Assembly: GCA_026686845.1 (NCBI GenBank)
Contig: JAIVEN010000022.1
Coordinates: forward strand, 23,968,001-24,032,000
From: Adenanthera pavonina
Lineage: Eukaryota > Streptophyta > Magnoliopsida > Fabales > Fabaceae
Direction of reading: 5' to 3'
DNA: 64,000 nucleotides
Shown: positions 1-12,316 of the stretch, piece after piece
Numbering within the stretch: the stretch's first letter is position 1
Layout: every line of letters begins with the position of its first letter
The notes under the pieces: model-generated
Databases searched by the model: none
The model's input: only the letters and a program-made list of their open reading frames with translations
What the model was told of the DNA's origin: nothing
Translations under genes and position numbers: made by a program

Positions 1-689
1 CTCTGGCTTTTCCTTCCCCATGCAACCCCTTACTGTCTCTATTTTAAACATCAAGCAATCTATATATGTGTTCACATTTGTACAGAATTAAGCCAATTAT
101 ATTATAAAAAGCACACTTCTTTTCTGCCCAATTGATATTGTTTTAACAAATTATTATGATAAATTCACTTGAACCTAATTTATTCTCATGCATACATGTT
201 TCACAACTTCTCAAGAAACCAAAGGGCCAGAGATCCGGTTCTTTTCTTATTGCCTCATTTTTGTCTATTTTGTACAAGGCCATTTTCCTTTCCCCTTACT
301 TTTTGTTACTTCATTTACAACACAAACTTACCTCAATGGTACTAAGAATTGCAGCTTTATTATCATCAAAGGCATATTCAGGTGACAATTACTCGTAAGT
401 TGTAACCATCTATAATGCCTATGCCTCTATTTGTCTATTTCCATTTAAAAAAAAAAAAACGTACTAAACATTCACCAAACATTTTTCAATTATTTACAAA
501 ATATTTTGTCATAACCCTTTCTGGTGAAAGGTTTTGTTATAATCATATTACATCATATATTCAACTTCTTTACTAGATTCATAATATGTGCATATATTTG
601 TACTTCCATCAAACCTAATGAAGAATTAATTAATCCTTATTAAGCTTTAGAATCATAATAAAATATTATAACGGAATAAGAAAACAAAC
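1..689 (-). other. HIP intron 7 and window edge, no exon seen
   Basis: The donor GGTTTG lies at 689 just after the VLKK codons of exon 7. The expected next HIP exon (family VEPNAHKIEEHRRKYD-type sequence) was looked for in all minus-strand frames down to base 1 and not found. The sequence is AT-rich with a short A-run near 449-460. It is most simply a long intron. About 500-689 is recognisably similar to about 48,380-48,580, so this intron took part in the duplication described there. Confidence 0.6.
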
Positions 690-2038
690 CTTCTTTAGTA
701 CTGCATTTATTTCCTCATCATAATCTAACTTTGAAGCCAAATGAAGATCCTTTGCAGCCTCTTCCCACTGACCAAGCATTGCTCGAGCTATACCACGGGA
801 CTTGTAGCCTTTAGCAGAATCAGGATTAATCTGAAAGATATGCATTCTCGAAATATAATATCTCATAATCCTTACACTAAGTAATAAATGCATGAAATTA
901 AATTGGTAGATAAAATTAAATTAGCTGGAACTTATTATCCCTTTCTATATAGAGGTTATAGTGAAATGCATACTCAAAAGAAATTCTCAAATTATAAATA
1001 GCACATTTAATGATCTATTTTCATCTCAAATAATGATAAAATCATTACTCATAAAGCATAGAGGTGAGAGTATAACCTCTAAAGCTGCATTTGCATCCCT
1101 GATTGCAGCATTGGGTTTCTTCATTTTAATGTAAACCGTAGCTGTAAACATAGCCAATGAGCATTTATTTTAGCTCATAAAAGAATAATAGAATATCATG
1201 CTAACACATTTTGGAATCATACCTCTCGTCGCATACATAATTGCAGAGGTAGGGTTGAGCAAAATTGCCTCGGTTAAATTATCAATCGCCTCTTCCAACT
1301 TAGCTGCATTTCAAAATATACCAAATCATATATATGTCTATATATGCGTGTGTGTCTATGCCTTTCAATACTAAAATAATACCTTCCGAAATGGCTTCCA
1401 TGGCTTTCGCTTTGGCTGATTGGGAAGCATCACGACTCTCTTCAGTAACCTCGATAGAGGGGTCTCCCATCTGCAATGTAACATATTCAATTAATAGGAA
1501 AGAAAAGATGTAATATAATTAGATGAATAAAAACAAAATAAAGAAAGAGCTCATAAAAAAACCTTCTGTGGAGGATCATTATCAGGCTCAACTGTTTCAC
1601 CCTCTAGCTCAATATCAGATTCGATTATCTCATCTTCGTCTTCGTCTTCATCCACCTTGCTTGGTCCGCCTCCAATATCCTCTATGTCGTCATCGCTCTC
1701 CACATGCTTCTTATCAAAAAAAGATAAAAAAACATATATTCACATACGCAGATAATCGATAACCACAGAACTAAAGATTCAAGAGAAATAAAATACCGAA
1801 TTGGGGTGAGCAGATGGAGGTAGCTTTGCGCCGAGACTGAAATAAACCAAGAAAAAAAAATTTTAAAACAAGAAACTCAGACATCTCCACCAAAATTAAA
1901 TAGAAACGAATCAGAGAAATCCTATTACCTTTCGAGATAGTCGCGGAAAAAAGAGAGGGAAGGATCGCTAAGGATGGAAGGATTAGATTTGCACTGCTCA
2001 ATGAAATGCTCTAATTGGCGGATTTTTGAGGCGTCCAT
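690..2038 (-). CDS. HIP1: HIP/FAM10 Hsc70-interacting co-chaperone, N-terminal 224 codons (3' exons outside window)
   Basis: Seven coding exons on the minus strand: 2038-1929, 1836-1797, 1709-1563, 1470-1383, 1303-1223, 1141-1077 and 830-690. All have GT-AG introns and join in one frame to 672 nt. The product starts MDASKIRQLEHFIEQC, the Hip N-terminal dimerisation region. An acidic linker follows (about residues 53-95), then three TPR units (about residues 124-215) with the family-typical ALEINPDSAKGYKSRG and AKDLHLASKLDYDEE. HIP proteins bind the Hsp70 ATPase domain through these TPRs and stabilise the ADP state; they are cytosolic. The family normally has about 370-440 residues, with a charged segment and a C-terminal STI1/DP domain. 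Those exons are not visible in 1-689, so they lie to the left or are lost. The first exon agrees with plant orthologues as I know them. Arabidopsis At4g22670 is the comparison I have in mind. Confidence 0.9.
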
Positions 2039-2304
2039 TGTATTGGATTACCCTAATCTATGTAAAATGGGTTAAAGAACATCAACCTAAAGCCCTTTCC
2101 TTCCTTCCCTTTTATTTACACCCGGCGACTCGAAGCACACTTCGCACTGCCACTTCTTCACGAGGCTCTTCTAGTAGCTTCTACCGGATAATAGGTGCTC
2201 ACCCCAACCATACTACATTTTACATTAAATTAAAATAAAAAATAAAAATTCATTATCTTCCCAATCACAACTTTCCTATTTACTCATCCATCTTCATGAA
2301 AATA

Positions 2305-2574
2305 CTTCCACCATTTCAGTTTATTTATAGTGTATTTTTAACTATTTTATAGATATCAAAATAATAATTAATAACTAATAAAACTTTTCACATTTTCTCA
2401 AATTACTCTCATGTATTGGGAATGAAATATTTTAATAATAAACAAATATTTAGATATGTTAATTAGAGGTAATTTTGGAAAGAGAAAAAATTACATTACG
2501 TAGTCTATAAAGTATATTATATTATAAAATATAAACTTCTTAAAAAAATATACTATATAATAGAACGAAAGAAA
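2305..2574. mobile_element. Degenerate Stowaway-like MITE
   Basis: The left end reads TA then CTTCCACCATTTCAG, followed by a TTTATAGTG-like motif. The right end, read on the other strand, is TA then TTTCTTTCGTTCTAT with an ATATAGTAT motif. TA dinucleotides flank both ends. The internal TTTATAGTGTATTTTTAAC resembles the left end of the better-preserved element at 55,684, so both may belong to one family. The inverted repeat is eroded, so the limits are approximate. Confidence 0.45.
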
Positions 2575-5207
2575 TACTATTTAAAGATGAACTTTCGGGT
2601 CAAATTGGAGTACGGTGGAATTCAAATAGAATTAATCTTTCATTATGGTTTTTTCATCTCGAGCTCAAAACTTTATTGAAGCTACTGAATCCTTTACCAT
2701 TGAATCCAACTAATTTTGGGGGAAAAATTATATCTAGTTTTAAAGAAAATGATAAAATGAGAAGAGGAGGGAAAATAGAAAAGAGGGAGAAAAAGGAAAA
2801 ACTAAGCTAGCAAAAAGATATTTCTTTCGGTTCTAAATATAATATAACTTTTAAAAATAATGTTTAATTTAAAATATGGAGTGATTTATAGGATTATCTT
2901 GTGTATTAATTATTTTTTTTATTTATGCTCTTAATACATAATTAATAGATGAGAGATAAATATTTAAAAAAATATGAGAGATAATATAATTAATAAATAT
3001 AAATAATGTAGTATATTAATTTTTTATAAATTAAATTTTATAATATAATTATCCTTTTTTTTGTGTGAGGTAGTTACATAACTTATATTCAGTATTGGAA
3101 GAGTAACTAAAAATAAATCAACTCCATCCAATCAAGACATCATCAAGATATGTAAAGAAAAAATTTTTAAAATTATTTAGAGAACCTAAGATCCTCACTA
3201 AAATGGAAATAATTTAAATTTAAAGTAAAAGAAATATATAGAATAATCTAACCTAAATTTTAAAAAAATATAAAATATGAAATAATCTAAAACGCTAACA
3301 TAAAAGTAGGAAACAAATATAATAGATAATATAAATCCTAATAATACTAAGAAATATGATGAAATCTAATTAAATATAGAAGATAATCTAAATATTTTAA
3401 TAAAATAACTTTATTTAAAATTTTAATTATTCATTATCCATCATGATTTGAAAAAAATGATTTGGGATGCTTATTAATAAAGAGAAGTTGGGTGAGTAAA
3501 TGTGATAACTGATGAGAAAAATAATTTATTAGTTAACAATTTTAATAATTGAAAATAAATGAAAATTTATTTTTCTTTTTTTAAACCATAAAAATTTTCA
3601 TTAAAATAAACAAATTGATCATTATAATGTAAAAATAAAATCATTTTCTATTATTGCATTATAAAGAAGTATTTTAAAAGCAATATAAATATATATGAAA
3701 TAAGAAACTAAAACTTAAATTTTTTTATAAACTCTTAAATCATTTTAAAACTTTGAAAGAAAAAAATTAATAATAGATATCATAAAGTACATCATATGTA
3801 TCATATCTTATAAATATTAGATACGATATGTCTTCCATTTTAAAATATTGGTGCAATAGGCTTAACAAACTATTAGTTACCTTTCATAGCATAAACATAA
3901 GAATATAAATTAACAATAAATATTGAAAATGAATATCACTAACCAAAAATCCTATTCCTAAGGATAGATAACTTCTAACATATTTCATCGGTAGTGTCAG
4001 GTTTATGTACAAAGATATAATCTCCATCAAAGGTATATTAATAGATTTGATATGGATTATAATCATATGAAGAGATATGGTAAGGTTCTAACATGAATAT
4101 AGTCTACATGAATATTACAAAATATCAAAAGTCAAAAATCTACTTATAATCATCACTAATTAAATATTACCCATATTAATCAAAGTCCAATAGGACTACT
4201 AGGTACTTTATGAACTAAAATACCAACAAAAAATATAATTATTTGGTCAGAATCACATATCTGTATATATCAACAAAAATTAAGGTATTCTTATATATTT
4301 CATATCTTGATGATGATGATGAGAGAGAGAGATTGATCTTCCACTTGAGAAAGGTATGAATATTTGATAGGTTGAATCAAGAAAGTTATATGTAAGGTTG
4401 TTGATTTTTCTATTCACTTCCAACAAAAATTGGCTTAAGTGAGAATAGAAAAAAAAATCTAAAGTGTTATTTTAATTATTTTGTTATCTTTATTTTATAC
4501 TTGTAAAAATCAAGATAAATAACCTAATCAGTAATCGAAGTGCGAGATTTTTAATATTGGCGTTAATAAAAATGCTGCAAAAATTATAACTAAGAAAAAG
4601 CATGACTTTTCTGAAATTCTTAAATTTGGGATGGTTAAAAAATTATCGTGTGTCAATTACACTATCATCCTAATCCAATTAATTTTCAATTAACGTAGAA
4701 AGATTTTATATATCTGTTGTCAGATTGGTTAAGCCATTAACCGATGTACAAAGTGTAGCACCCCAGACTTTCTACCGCTTTTTACATCAATAAAAGCTTT
4801 AACCGATGCTGTTACTGTAACTGATATAGAATTTAATAGATATATACACTGTCTGTCACATTTACATAACTTCTTGACCTAAGGTATAAAAGGTGCATTT
4901 TAGCATACGCAACAGCCTCTCACTGTAGCTGTGTAGATTTTTTCTGATTGTTGTAAAACTTGTTTTTAATTAGGAATATTTTGACATTTGGTCAAAAAAA
5001 TTAGGAATATTTTGATCTTTTGATATGTTAAAATTTCCATTCCATCATTTAAATATACATATAAAATTTCATTATTTTTCTTTTTCTTTCCTGTGTATCA
5101 ACAAAAAAATTTTATTATTTTTTCTATTATGCCAAATATATTTTTAGGATCCATCATCATTCATTTTCTTATTTAGTATTCCTATTTCAAAAAAAAAGCT
5201 TCTACTT

Positions 5208-5934
5208 GGGGTGTATAAAATCAAACTAAACCAAATTAAGTTTAGTCTATTTGATTCAGTTTATTTGGTCATTTGGTTCTCTTTGGTTAATTTTTTGTTT
5301 TTTTTTTAATTTCGGTTAAATTGATTTGATTCAATTTTCACTTTAAAAAATCTAAATGAACTAAACTAACTGGATTTTCTATTTTTTCTATTTTTATTTT
5401 GATTGATTATTTAATTTATTATAACGATATGCTTTTGGAGGTTATATAAGATTAAAATGTAATATTTTTAATTTTTTTTTATAATTTTCTTAATGTTTTT
5501 CAGTAATAGATATGAATTTTTAATATTATTTTTCAATTAATATCATAAATATTATAATGAATAATGTTGTTATTAAATTTTAATATTATTCTAGATTTTT
5601 TATATTTTTATATGTGAATATTTTTCAATGTCAGTTGAATGAAATATTTGAAAGCATATAATTATTTTTTTTTTTAATGTTTTACATGCCATTGTATATT
5701 TTTGAATGTTTTGGAAGCTTTTAGATATTTTTTCTATGATTTGTGCCATTTTACTCTAATTAAAATTTTCAATCAAATTGTAGAAATTGAACCTAATCGA
5801 AATATTTTGGTTCAGTTCAGTTTTGTTCTCTCAAGTATTTTGGTTTGATTCGGTTCAATTATTTTTTTAATCATCATTTCAATTTCTGGTTTATTTAGTT
5901 TTTAGACTGAACAAAAAAACTGAATGCACACCTC
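5208..5934. mobile_element. Probable non-autonomous DNA element with GGTGT ends
   Basis: It begins GGGGTGTATAAAATC and ends GAATGCACACCTC, i.e. GGTGT(A/G) motifs facing inward. The interior is rich in inverted AACCAAATT / AATTGATTTGATTC-type motifs, so the segment can fold on itself. Plant MITEs with GGTGTGCATTCGGTT-like ends are common. The terminal match is short and no target duplication is clear, so the call is tentative. Confidence 0.4.
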
Positions 5935-6513
5935 TATTTAAAATATCTTAATATTTTTGAAGATTTCAAAGGAAGAGATATGTGAAAAAAGCTTGGAGAA
6001 GGGCTTGGATCGTTGGAAGATTCAAAATCTTATCCGAAAATCGTTTTGATTAAGCAAAAGCTAAGGAGCTAATACGAAAGTAATAACTTTAAGTTGCCTT
6101 CGAGATATTTGAAAATCTTTTGTGTTTGAATTTAAACTTGTTTAGCATCTTTTGTAATGGTGCTTGACTTGAAAGGGAAAAAATATTTCCTTTATTTTTC
6201 TATTAGAAGATATACTTCTTCCAATTCTTTTTATTAGTCACATTTTAAAAGTTTTTTATGGTCTTAAATGTAAGCCATCTTATATAAGTTTTAGGAGTAT
6301 TAATTATTTTGTTTTCAAAATATTCTTATTTATTCATGAGAAAAAATGTAAATTGTTTGAATTTGTAGTATTTATTAAAGGGTAAAGATGGAAAATATAT
6401 TAATTTTAAAATAATTTTAATAATGTAACAAATTTTTTTTAATTTTGATGAGTTAATTAGAAGTAACTTATATTAAAGAACGGAGAAAATATTTTTTAAA
6501 GATTATGATTTTA

Positions 6514-6801
6514 CTCCTTCGCTTTAGAATATTGGAGACATTTCCCAATTTTTTTTTCCAAAACACAAGAGATAAATAAGTTTTGTTTGATTAATTAATT
6601 TATTTTTTCTAATTTTATGTATAATTAAAGTAGAGTTACTTTTATGAGGAGAGCTAAGTGAGATGGATGGTTATTTACAATTTTAATTTACGAGAAGAAT
6701 TAAATGAGAGTATTTGTGGGAAAAAAAATTTTATAGTACATTTATTATGTGTGACTATTTTTTTAATATTTATTTATTTTTTAATTCTAAAATGGAAGGA
6801 G
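6514..6801. mobile_element. Stowaway-like MITE
   Basis: Left end TA|CTCCTTCGCTTTAGAAT; right end, complement strand, TA|CTCCTTCCATTTTAGAAT. The termini match over most of 18 bp and are flanked by TA on both sides, as in Stowaway (Tc1/mariner) MITEs. No coding capacity; 288 bp is usual for the class. Confidence 0.65.
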
Positions 6802-6963
6802 TAAAATATAATAAGTTATTATATGAAATCTATACAGTATTTAATATTAGATTTCATTTCTATCATTTTTGGGAATACTTAAAAAAGTTATGATAGAGAG
6901 AGATTAAGAGAGATATAATTAAAATAAATTATAATTTAATAAGAGTAATTTTAAAAAATTATA

Positions 6964-7204
6964 CTACCTCCGGTTCTATATATATGATCTTTTATCTTGG
7001 TCCTAAATATAAGACCCTTTACAATATACGAGGTAGTATTTATTATATATTTTCACGAAAATATTCTTATTTAATGTACCCAAAGAGAAAGAGAGGAAGA
7101 TTGTTAGGATTTTTAGAGAAGTCAAGGTAGTTAATTAGTTTTAATTCCAATTCTTAATTCGCGTGATTCGATTAAGAGGGTCTTATATTAAAGAATGCAT
7201 GGAG
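6964..7204. mobile_element. Stowaway-like MITE, family shared with 13,003-13,260
   Basis: TA-flanked element starting CTACCTCCGGTTCTATA and ending, on the complement strand, CTCCATGCATTC. Both ends carry a TATAAGACC-type motif just inside the terminus. It shares the internal string ATATACGAGGTAGTATTT and an ATTTAATGTA block with the element at 13,003, in the same orientation, so the two are copies of one family. Confidence 0.65.
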
Positions 7205-7770
7205 TAATAATTTTTTAGAATATTAAATTTTTTAACTAACTTTTTATTTTATAATAAGGAAAGTACAGCAAAATCCCGAATTACCTTTTCTAGGTGTGAA
7301 CGTCACTAGAATCACTATGCAAACGGCTGGTACACTTGTGAAACTGATAGTATCACCCATCCAATATCCCCAAATCCCCATCGTCACTTCTCTTAAGGTC
7401 GTTACTGTGCATTGATAAGCTACAGCGAACTTATTTATTTATTTTTTTGAGCTCACACGTTGCGATAACACCGTAACGTAAGAATTCAGTAAACTGGAAT
7501 CACCCAGTTCGCCAGCAGAAAAATACAATCAAACTTGGCTTTAAAAGGGAAGAGAACACAGAAGGTGAATCACTTCATATGAAAGGTGTGAACAAATATA
7601 GTTTTTCCCCAAATGAATCATCTGATGTTTTGATAATCAAACCAAAAGAAGGAGGAAAAAAAGGTAAATGCAAGCAAATATAGCAGAATAGACATGGAAA
7701 TACATATGTAATAGAAATATCAACTCCAACAAAGGTAGCAGTCTCCTAAGCGTAAACGGCCACCACCTTC

Positions 7771-9513
7771 CTAATTAAAGAGCACAGAAGCCCAAAACAA
7801 GAGTAGGAAAGACAGCCCAGTGAATGCCACTCTGCCTGCTCCACTGTCTCCTCCCGGTGTTGCTGCAACAAGAGGAATAAATGTACTTCATCAGCCAAAA
7901 AGAATGCATTGATGGTTTTTGGAATGTGTGATGAGTTATAACATATGGTAGGTGTAAGCTTATGTGTACACCTGGAATTATCTCGTACGAGTTTGGTTTA
8001 CAAAAATTGTCAAAATTCCTTTTACCACTACATTGACAGTTAGGTGGAAACTGTTCTGTTTCCGACATCGGTAGATGAGCAACTTGTTGCTTTATCATGG
8101 GAATCAAATGAAATGTGCTTTTTGAAAGAAATTCTTACCAAAATTAACCAAGAGATTTAATTTCAAACTAAAGTTGTTTATACATTAAAAACATGATGTT
8201 AAAACCAGAACATCTTAGTAAATAAACAAGCAATCATCGAATTATGTCAACAGCTCTGTTCAGCAGGATCACCCTACTAGTCTGGACAACTCACCTTAAC
8301 CCTGTGTGTTCATCTTAATGGACTCCTATAAATTGGAAGCGTTTGCTATTTAAAATCCAGGAGGCTCTCCATCTTGTTTGTTTTTTTCTTTTTCTCAACT
8401 GGTGAAATGAAGCTCTTGAAAATGTGGGTGAGGTGTGGCTCAAGCGTGGTATCACTATATAATTATATCACGGATAATCTTGAGTCAAAACGTGACGATC
8501 GAAGCTTGAATTTTCGCCGATAGATTTGAATTTGGAGTTGGTGGCTTGGTGGCATTTCTTTTTCTAATATTTATTATCAGTTCCTAACTCGTTCACGCAA
8601 GTGAATGGGCACCCAAGATGATTCGCGTCTCCGAGAATTTTGTCAGCAATCAGACAGGACAATCTCCGAGAATCTTTCCTTTCCTTTCTTCTCTCTGCTT
8701 TCTCCAATTCATACGCTCAACGCGCAAGCGAAATATTATTTGATTGCGTATTACCACTACCTACTACTACTATACCAATGTTGTTCGGGTGGAAAATTAA
8801 AGATGAACAGCAAGTTAGACAGAGAGATTTTTACCTGGTGGCGTCCCCGTCGTCGATGAAGGCGGTGGAGCTTGGGCTGAAATTCAGAAACACAACAAAT
8901 AACGACAAAATTAATAAACGCTCTAATGTCAAAGTATTCGTATTTTGCAGCAAAACACACATCAATAGGTAATAAACTAAAAAGAGTAAAGCATTCCTAT
9001 GGATCCCAGGCTAGCATATTCACGAGAAACAGATAACGATCATAATTTGAGGAAGAAGATCTTCCAAGTTTTAAAGCAGACAGACCGATCCGGAAAGCAG
9101 CGGAAAAGAATTGGATAGGTAGAAGAAATTAAGAAATCGGTCGAAAACCACGAAATTTGAGAGAATTTTGAAGAAGGAGGCGATGGAGTTGATGAAATGT
9201 GGTAAGTACCCTTGCAGGAGGAGAGATCGGTTGTGACGCCGCAACGGTGGCTGAGTTCGACGGCCTGAGTAACGTTAATGCCAAAACTTTCAAGTAAACC
9301 GGGGGTGGAGTAGAGATTGCAGAGGCAGGTGAGCTGATTGGCGACGGCTTCCTTGATAGGAGTACAGCAGGAGCTGGGAGGGTTGGTGGAGTTGATGTAG
9401 TCCACACATGGAACCAGCTTTTGCGCACAAGACGGCACCGTTTGGGCCTCCGCCAAGGTCGTGACGGCCACCATCACCGCCAAAGCGATCATCAACATCC
9501 TGCACGACTTCAT
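7771..9513 (-). CDS. GPI-anchored non-specific lipid-transfer protein (LTPG type)
   Basis: Three exons on the minus strand, 9513-9210, 8876-8835 and 7862-7771, with GT-AG introns, join to 438 nt (145 residues, TAG stop). Residues 1-23 form a hydrophobic signal peptide ending LAEA. The eight-cysteine motif is complete: C29, C36, C49-C50, C63-x-C65, C91, C100, spaced x6, x12, x12, x1, x25, x8. A Pro/Ser/Thr/Gly-rich linker follows (exon 2, APPPSSTTGTPP), then a hydrophobic C-terminus (about residues 128-145, ending SFLLLFWASVLFN) preceded by small residues, typical of a GPI-anchor signal. LTPG proteins bind lipids in a hydrophobic cavity at the outer plasma membrane or wall and take part in cuticle or wall lipid deposition; the substrate cannot be read from sequence. 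The gene looks intact. The ATG is the first in frame and directly precedes the signal peptide. Confidence 0.92.
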
Positions 9514-9608
9514 TTTTCTGCCTCTTTCTTTCTCTCTTCTCTTCTGGTTTCACTATCTGAATATCTGAATCTCTTCTGATCTGATGCGCTTTCTTTAGTG
9601 TATGCCTT

Positions 9609-9616
9609 ATTTATAG
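9609..9616 (-). promoter_or_regulatory. TATA box of the LTPG gene
   Basis: TATAAATA on the minus strand, about 95 nt upstream of the LTPG start codon. That distance leaves a 5' UTR of about 60-70 nt. The UTR (9514-9580) is rich in GA on the coding strand, common in plant leaders. Position and motif support the call; no transcript evidence is available. Confidence 0.5.
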
Positions 9617-10332
9617 TAATATTTATCTCTCTCCTTCGTCTAATCGTATACTTTTCACAGCTTTGCTTTCCTGGCTTTCACACTGGCTAGGAGAAAAATC
9701 AATTCAATGCCCACGAGATCTCAGTCAGCGTGACCTCACGCCCGCCCATTACCGGTCAATGATTAACTAATAGAGAATCCAGATCCGGATGGTCCGTCCA
9801 GATTTAAGATATTTTTATAAAGCATAAATTCCTCTTTTTTTTTAGTCTTTCTATGAAATTTCATTTGAAAAGGAAAAAAATAAACTAAAATCTATACCAT
9901 TTGAAATGGGTAGGTGGTAATGGGTTCAATTGGAGATCCATGAAGCACTTCAGGAATTGTATCAACTCCACTAATCTTCTGAAATTCATGAGGACCCTTC
10001 CTCTGAATTCACTCCTTCTCATAGCATTAGATAGGGAGATGCTCTCTTTCCTTATCTCTTTATACTTTGCATTGAACGGTTGAGTCATAATATTCTTAGT
10101 AGCATTGATAAAAATCAATGGAAGTCCATTAGCCTTACAACTAATGGCCCTCCCATATCTCAACGCTTCCTAACTACGCAATGCAAACCATGCTCTTACC
10201 TGATAAAATTCTTAGTGAGTTGGAAAAATGCTCCCATAACTTTCTTTGGAACTCTTCGAATGGGTCAAATAAACCGCACCTTCTTTCTTGGGATTGTATC
10301 ATGAAAGAGAAGCATCAAGGAAGCATTGAGAT

Positions 10333-11151
10333 ATGAAACTTTGTTGGAAGCTCATCACGGAACCAAGCTGCCTTTGGGTCCGTATTCTGCATGATAAATA
10401 CAAGTGTAACAAGCCCATTATCCCTATGATATATAAACCCAGCTCAACCTCCTACACTTGGAAGAGCATTTGTAGAGTTTGGGACAAGTTCATGTGTTAT
10501 GTTGGCTGGAAGGTTGGTAAAGGGAACCAAATTTCCTTTTGGTATGACAAATGGTCTCCTCTTCCCGAACCACTTGTGAAATATACCTGTAATGCCGATG
10601 TTGTTCTTCATGCAAGAGTCTCTGACTTCCGCCTAGCTTTGCACACATAGAATATTAGCAAAATGAGTCACTACCTTCACTCTGATGTGACTAAGCTCAT
10701 CTCCCTTGTTCAACCTCCCAACCCTCAAGGGAATGAGGATATTCTTTGTTGGCGTACTTCTACTGATGGTAACTTCACCATTAGATCGGCCTACAAAGTG
10801 ATTGAAAGGCATGAAAATGATTCTAACTCTGAAATTTGGTCGAGAATTTGGAGATGGTCCACTTATGAAAAAATTAAATCATTTCTTTGGAAAGCTGCTT
10901 GGGATCACCTTCAAACTAACTTCATCAGAACCAATGGCCATGATATTTGCCAGAGAACGTGCCCTTTCGGCTGTAACAACATTGACTCCTCCATTCATAT
11001 CCTGTGTGACTGTGAGAGATCTAAGGATGTATGGTTGAAAAATCTTAAACGTTCAAAACTAAATATCTCATTTTCCCTTTCTATGCAGGATTGGATTCTT
11101 TGGAATGCAAAAAATGAGGCTGGAAATACAAATACTAGAAAAGTCCCTTAG
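10333..11151 (+). pseudogene. LINE ORF2 zf-RVT region, broken
   Basis: Two open segments in different frames (10,333-10,650 and 10,663-11,151) together read as the zinc-binding region after plant LINE reverse transcriptases. Landmarks are LCWKLITEPSCLWVRIL, GKGNQISFWYDKW, ILCWRTSTDGNFTIRSAY, KIKSFLWKAAWDHLQTN, and the CPFGCNNIDSSIHILCDCE cysteine cluster. A frameshift and stop at about 10,650 separate the halves and the segment ends in a stop at 11,151. The protein would have assisted target-primed reverse transcription; here it is not translatable as one piece. Confidence 0.85.
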
Positions 11152-11361
11152 CAGAGACTCTTTACTCATGTCTGCTGGAACATTTGAAAAGCAAGATGTC
11201 AAATCATTTACTCGGATGTTGAAGAGACCCTTGATGAAGATATTGTTTTCAAAAGCACTTAAACCATAATTAACGATCTCAAACTCAAATCAAGAATTAA
11301 TTCTATCTTTTAGGAACGGGATAGATCTTTAGCTAAATGGTGTCCTTCTAAAGCTGGCTGG

Positions 11362-11814
11362 GTCAGATTAGATACTGATAGCTTTGTTATTGCAAATGGC
11401 ATTGCCTTTTGTGGAGGTCTCATCCGTAACGAGCAAGGAAACTAGAAAAAGGGCTTCTACAAGTATCTCGGTTACTACCCTAGTACAACTGCTGAGCTTT
11501 ATGGCATTCTCAAAAGCCTTAATCTTTGCTGGGAAAATAAATTTACTAAAGTCAATGTCTACTCTGATTCTTTGGAAGCTCTTACACTCATCCAACATGA
11601 TTTACCTCAAGTCCACCCCCTCTCAAGTACAATCGCCAAGATCAGAGATCTTCTCATGTGGGACTGGATAGTCACTTTTGATCATGATTTTAGAGAAGCG
11701 AATAAATACGCTGATTGGTTAGCTCATCAAGTGACTTATGATAGCTTTAATATCAGGATTTTAGATGATCTTCCTCTTGATTGTAGAAATTTGTTAAGGT
11801 CTGACATGACCTAG
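11362..11814 (+). pseudogene. LINE RNase H domain (RVT_3 type), one stop codon
   Basis: The frame containing GWVRLDTDSF runs through CGGLIRNEQGN, a TAG stop, YYPSTTAELYGILKSLNLC, VYSDSLEALTLI and DFREANKYADWLAHQ to the stop at 11,812. The four RNase H acidic positions (D in LDTD, E in TAEL, D in YSDS, D in YADW) are all still present. The single stop sits where many relatives have tryptophan, so it is probably a TGG to TAG change. This is the C-terminal domain of ORF2 that removes RNA from the RNA-DNA hybrid. Confidence 0.85.
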
Positions 11815-12011
11815 TTTGTTTTTTTCCTTGCATGGGTCACACTATGATGTTTGTATTAAAAAAAAAAGGGTAGAATTCTATTTGCTCTCTTCTTTTATTA
11901 AAAATTATCACTTTAGCAGTCAAGAAACATTTCAATATATTTATTATTTTAGAATTTTAATAAAATATTAACTAGTTATTTTAATGTTTTACTCTTTATT
12001 AATATCAAATA

Positions 12012-12316
12012 CTCCCTCCAATTTATATTATAAAATATTTTATATAACAAATTTTCGGTTTACATTATAGGGTGTTAGATACAATTTTTCCAATTTTACC
12101 CTTCTTATTAATTCTCCTCTATCCCTGATCATGAAAAGACTATACCCATGGAAAGCTGTGTATAATTCCTTAGTTTCTACAATGATAATGGAGTATTTAC
12201 TAAGGGTAAAATAGGAAGTTTCAATATTTTTTTTTTATAAATTTCATATGAAAAATTAATTTTATTAATATGCGTGTATTTTATACAAAATATTTTATAA
12301 TATAGACTTGAGAGAG
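12012..12316. mobile_element. Stowaway MITE
   Basis: TA-flanked. Left terminus CTCCCTCCAATTTATATTAT; right terminus on the complement strand CTCTCTCAAGTCTATATTAT. Both continue into TAAAATATTTT, giving roughly 30 bp of imperfect terminal inverted repeat. CTCCCTC ends and TA target duplications are the Stowaway signature. 305 bp, no coding capacity. Confidence 0.78.

Larger units (their letters stand above)
2039..7770. other. Intergenic AT-rich spacer with MITEs
   Basis: Between the divergent 5' end of HIP and the 3' end of the lipid-transfer gene I see no credible coding exon. Listed separately are short inverted-repeat elements at 2305-2574, 5208-5934, 6514-6801 and 6964-7204. A GAT/GA microsatellite lies at about 4309-4331. 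The rest (2.6-5.2 kb especially) is low-complexity AT-rich DNA. A possible further decayed MITE lies around 6213-6490, with weak inverted ends. Confidence 0.6.
9895..11869 (+). mobile_element. 5'-truncated L1-type LINE (ORF2 3' half)
   Basis: Reading the three plus frames gives, in order: a reverse-transcriptase remnant with stops and a deletion (about 9900-10,330, ending near QTMLLP...FLWNSSN-like text), a zf-RVT domain (about 10,340-11,040) and an RNase H domain (about 11,365-11,810). An A-run at 11,858-11,867 closes the element. Truncation at the 5' end and a 3' poly-A tail are usual for LINE insertions. No target-site duplication could be confirmed. Related 3' fragments occur at 50.35-51.30 kb, 52.42-52.70 kb and 54.65-54.91 kb. 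Confidence 0.85.
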
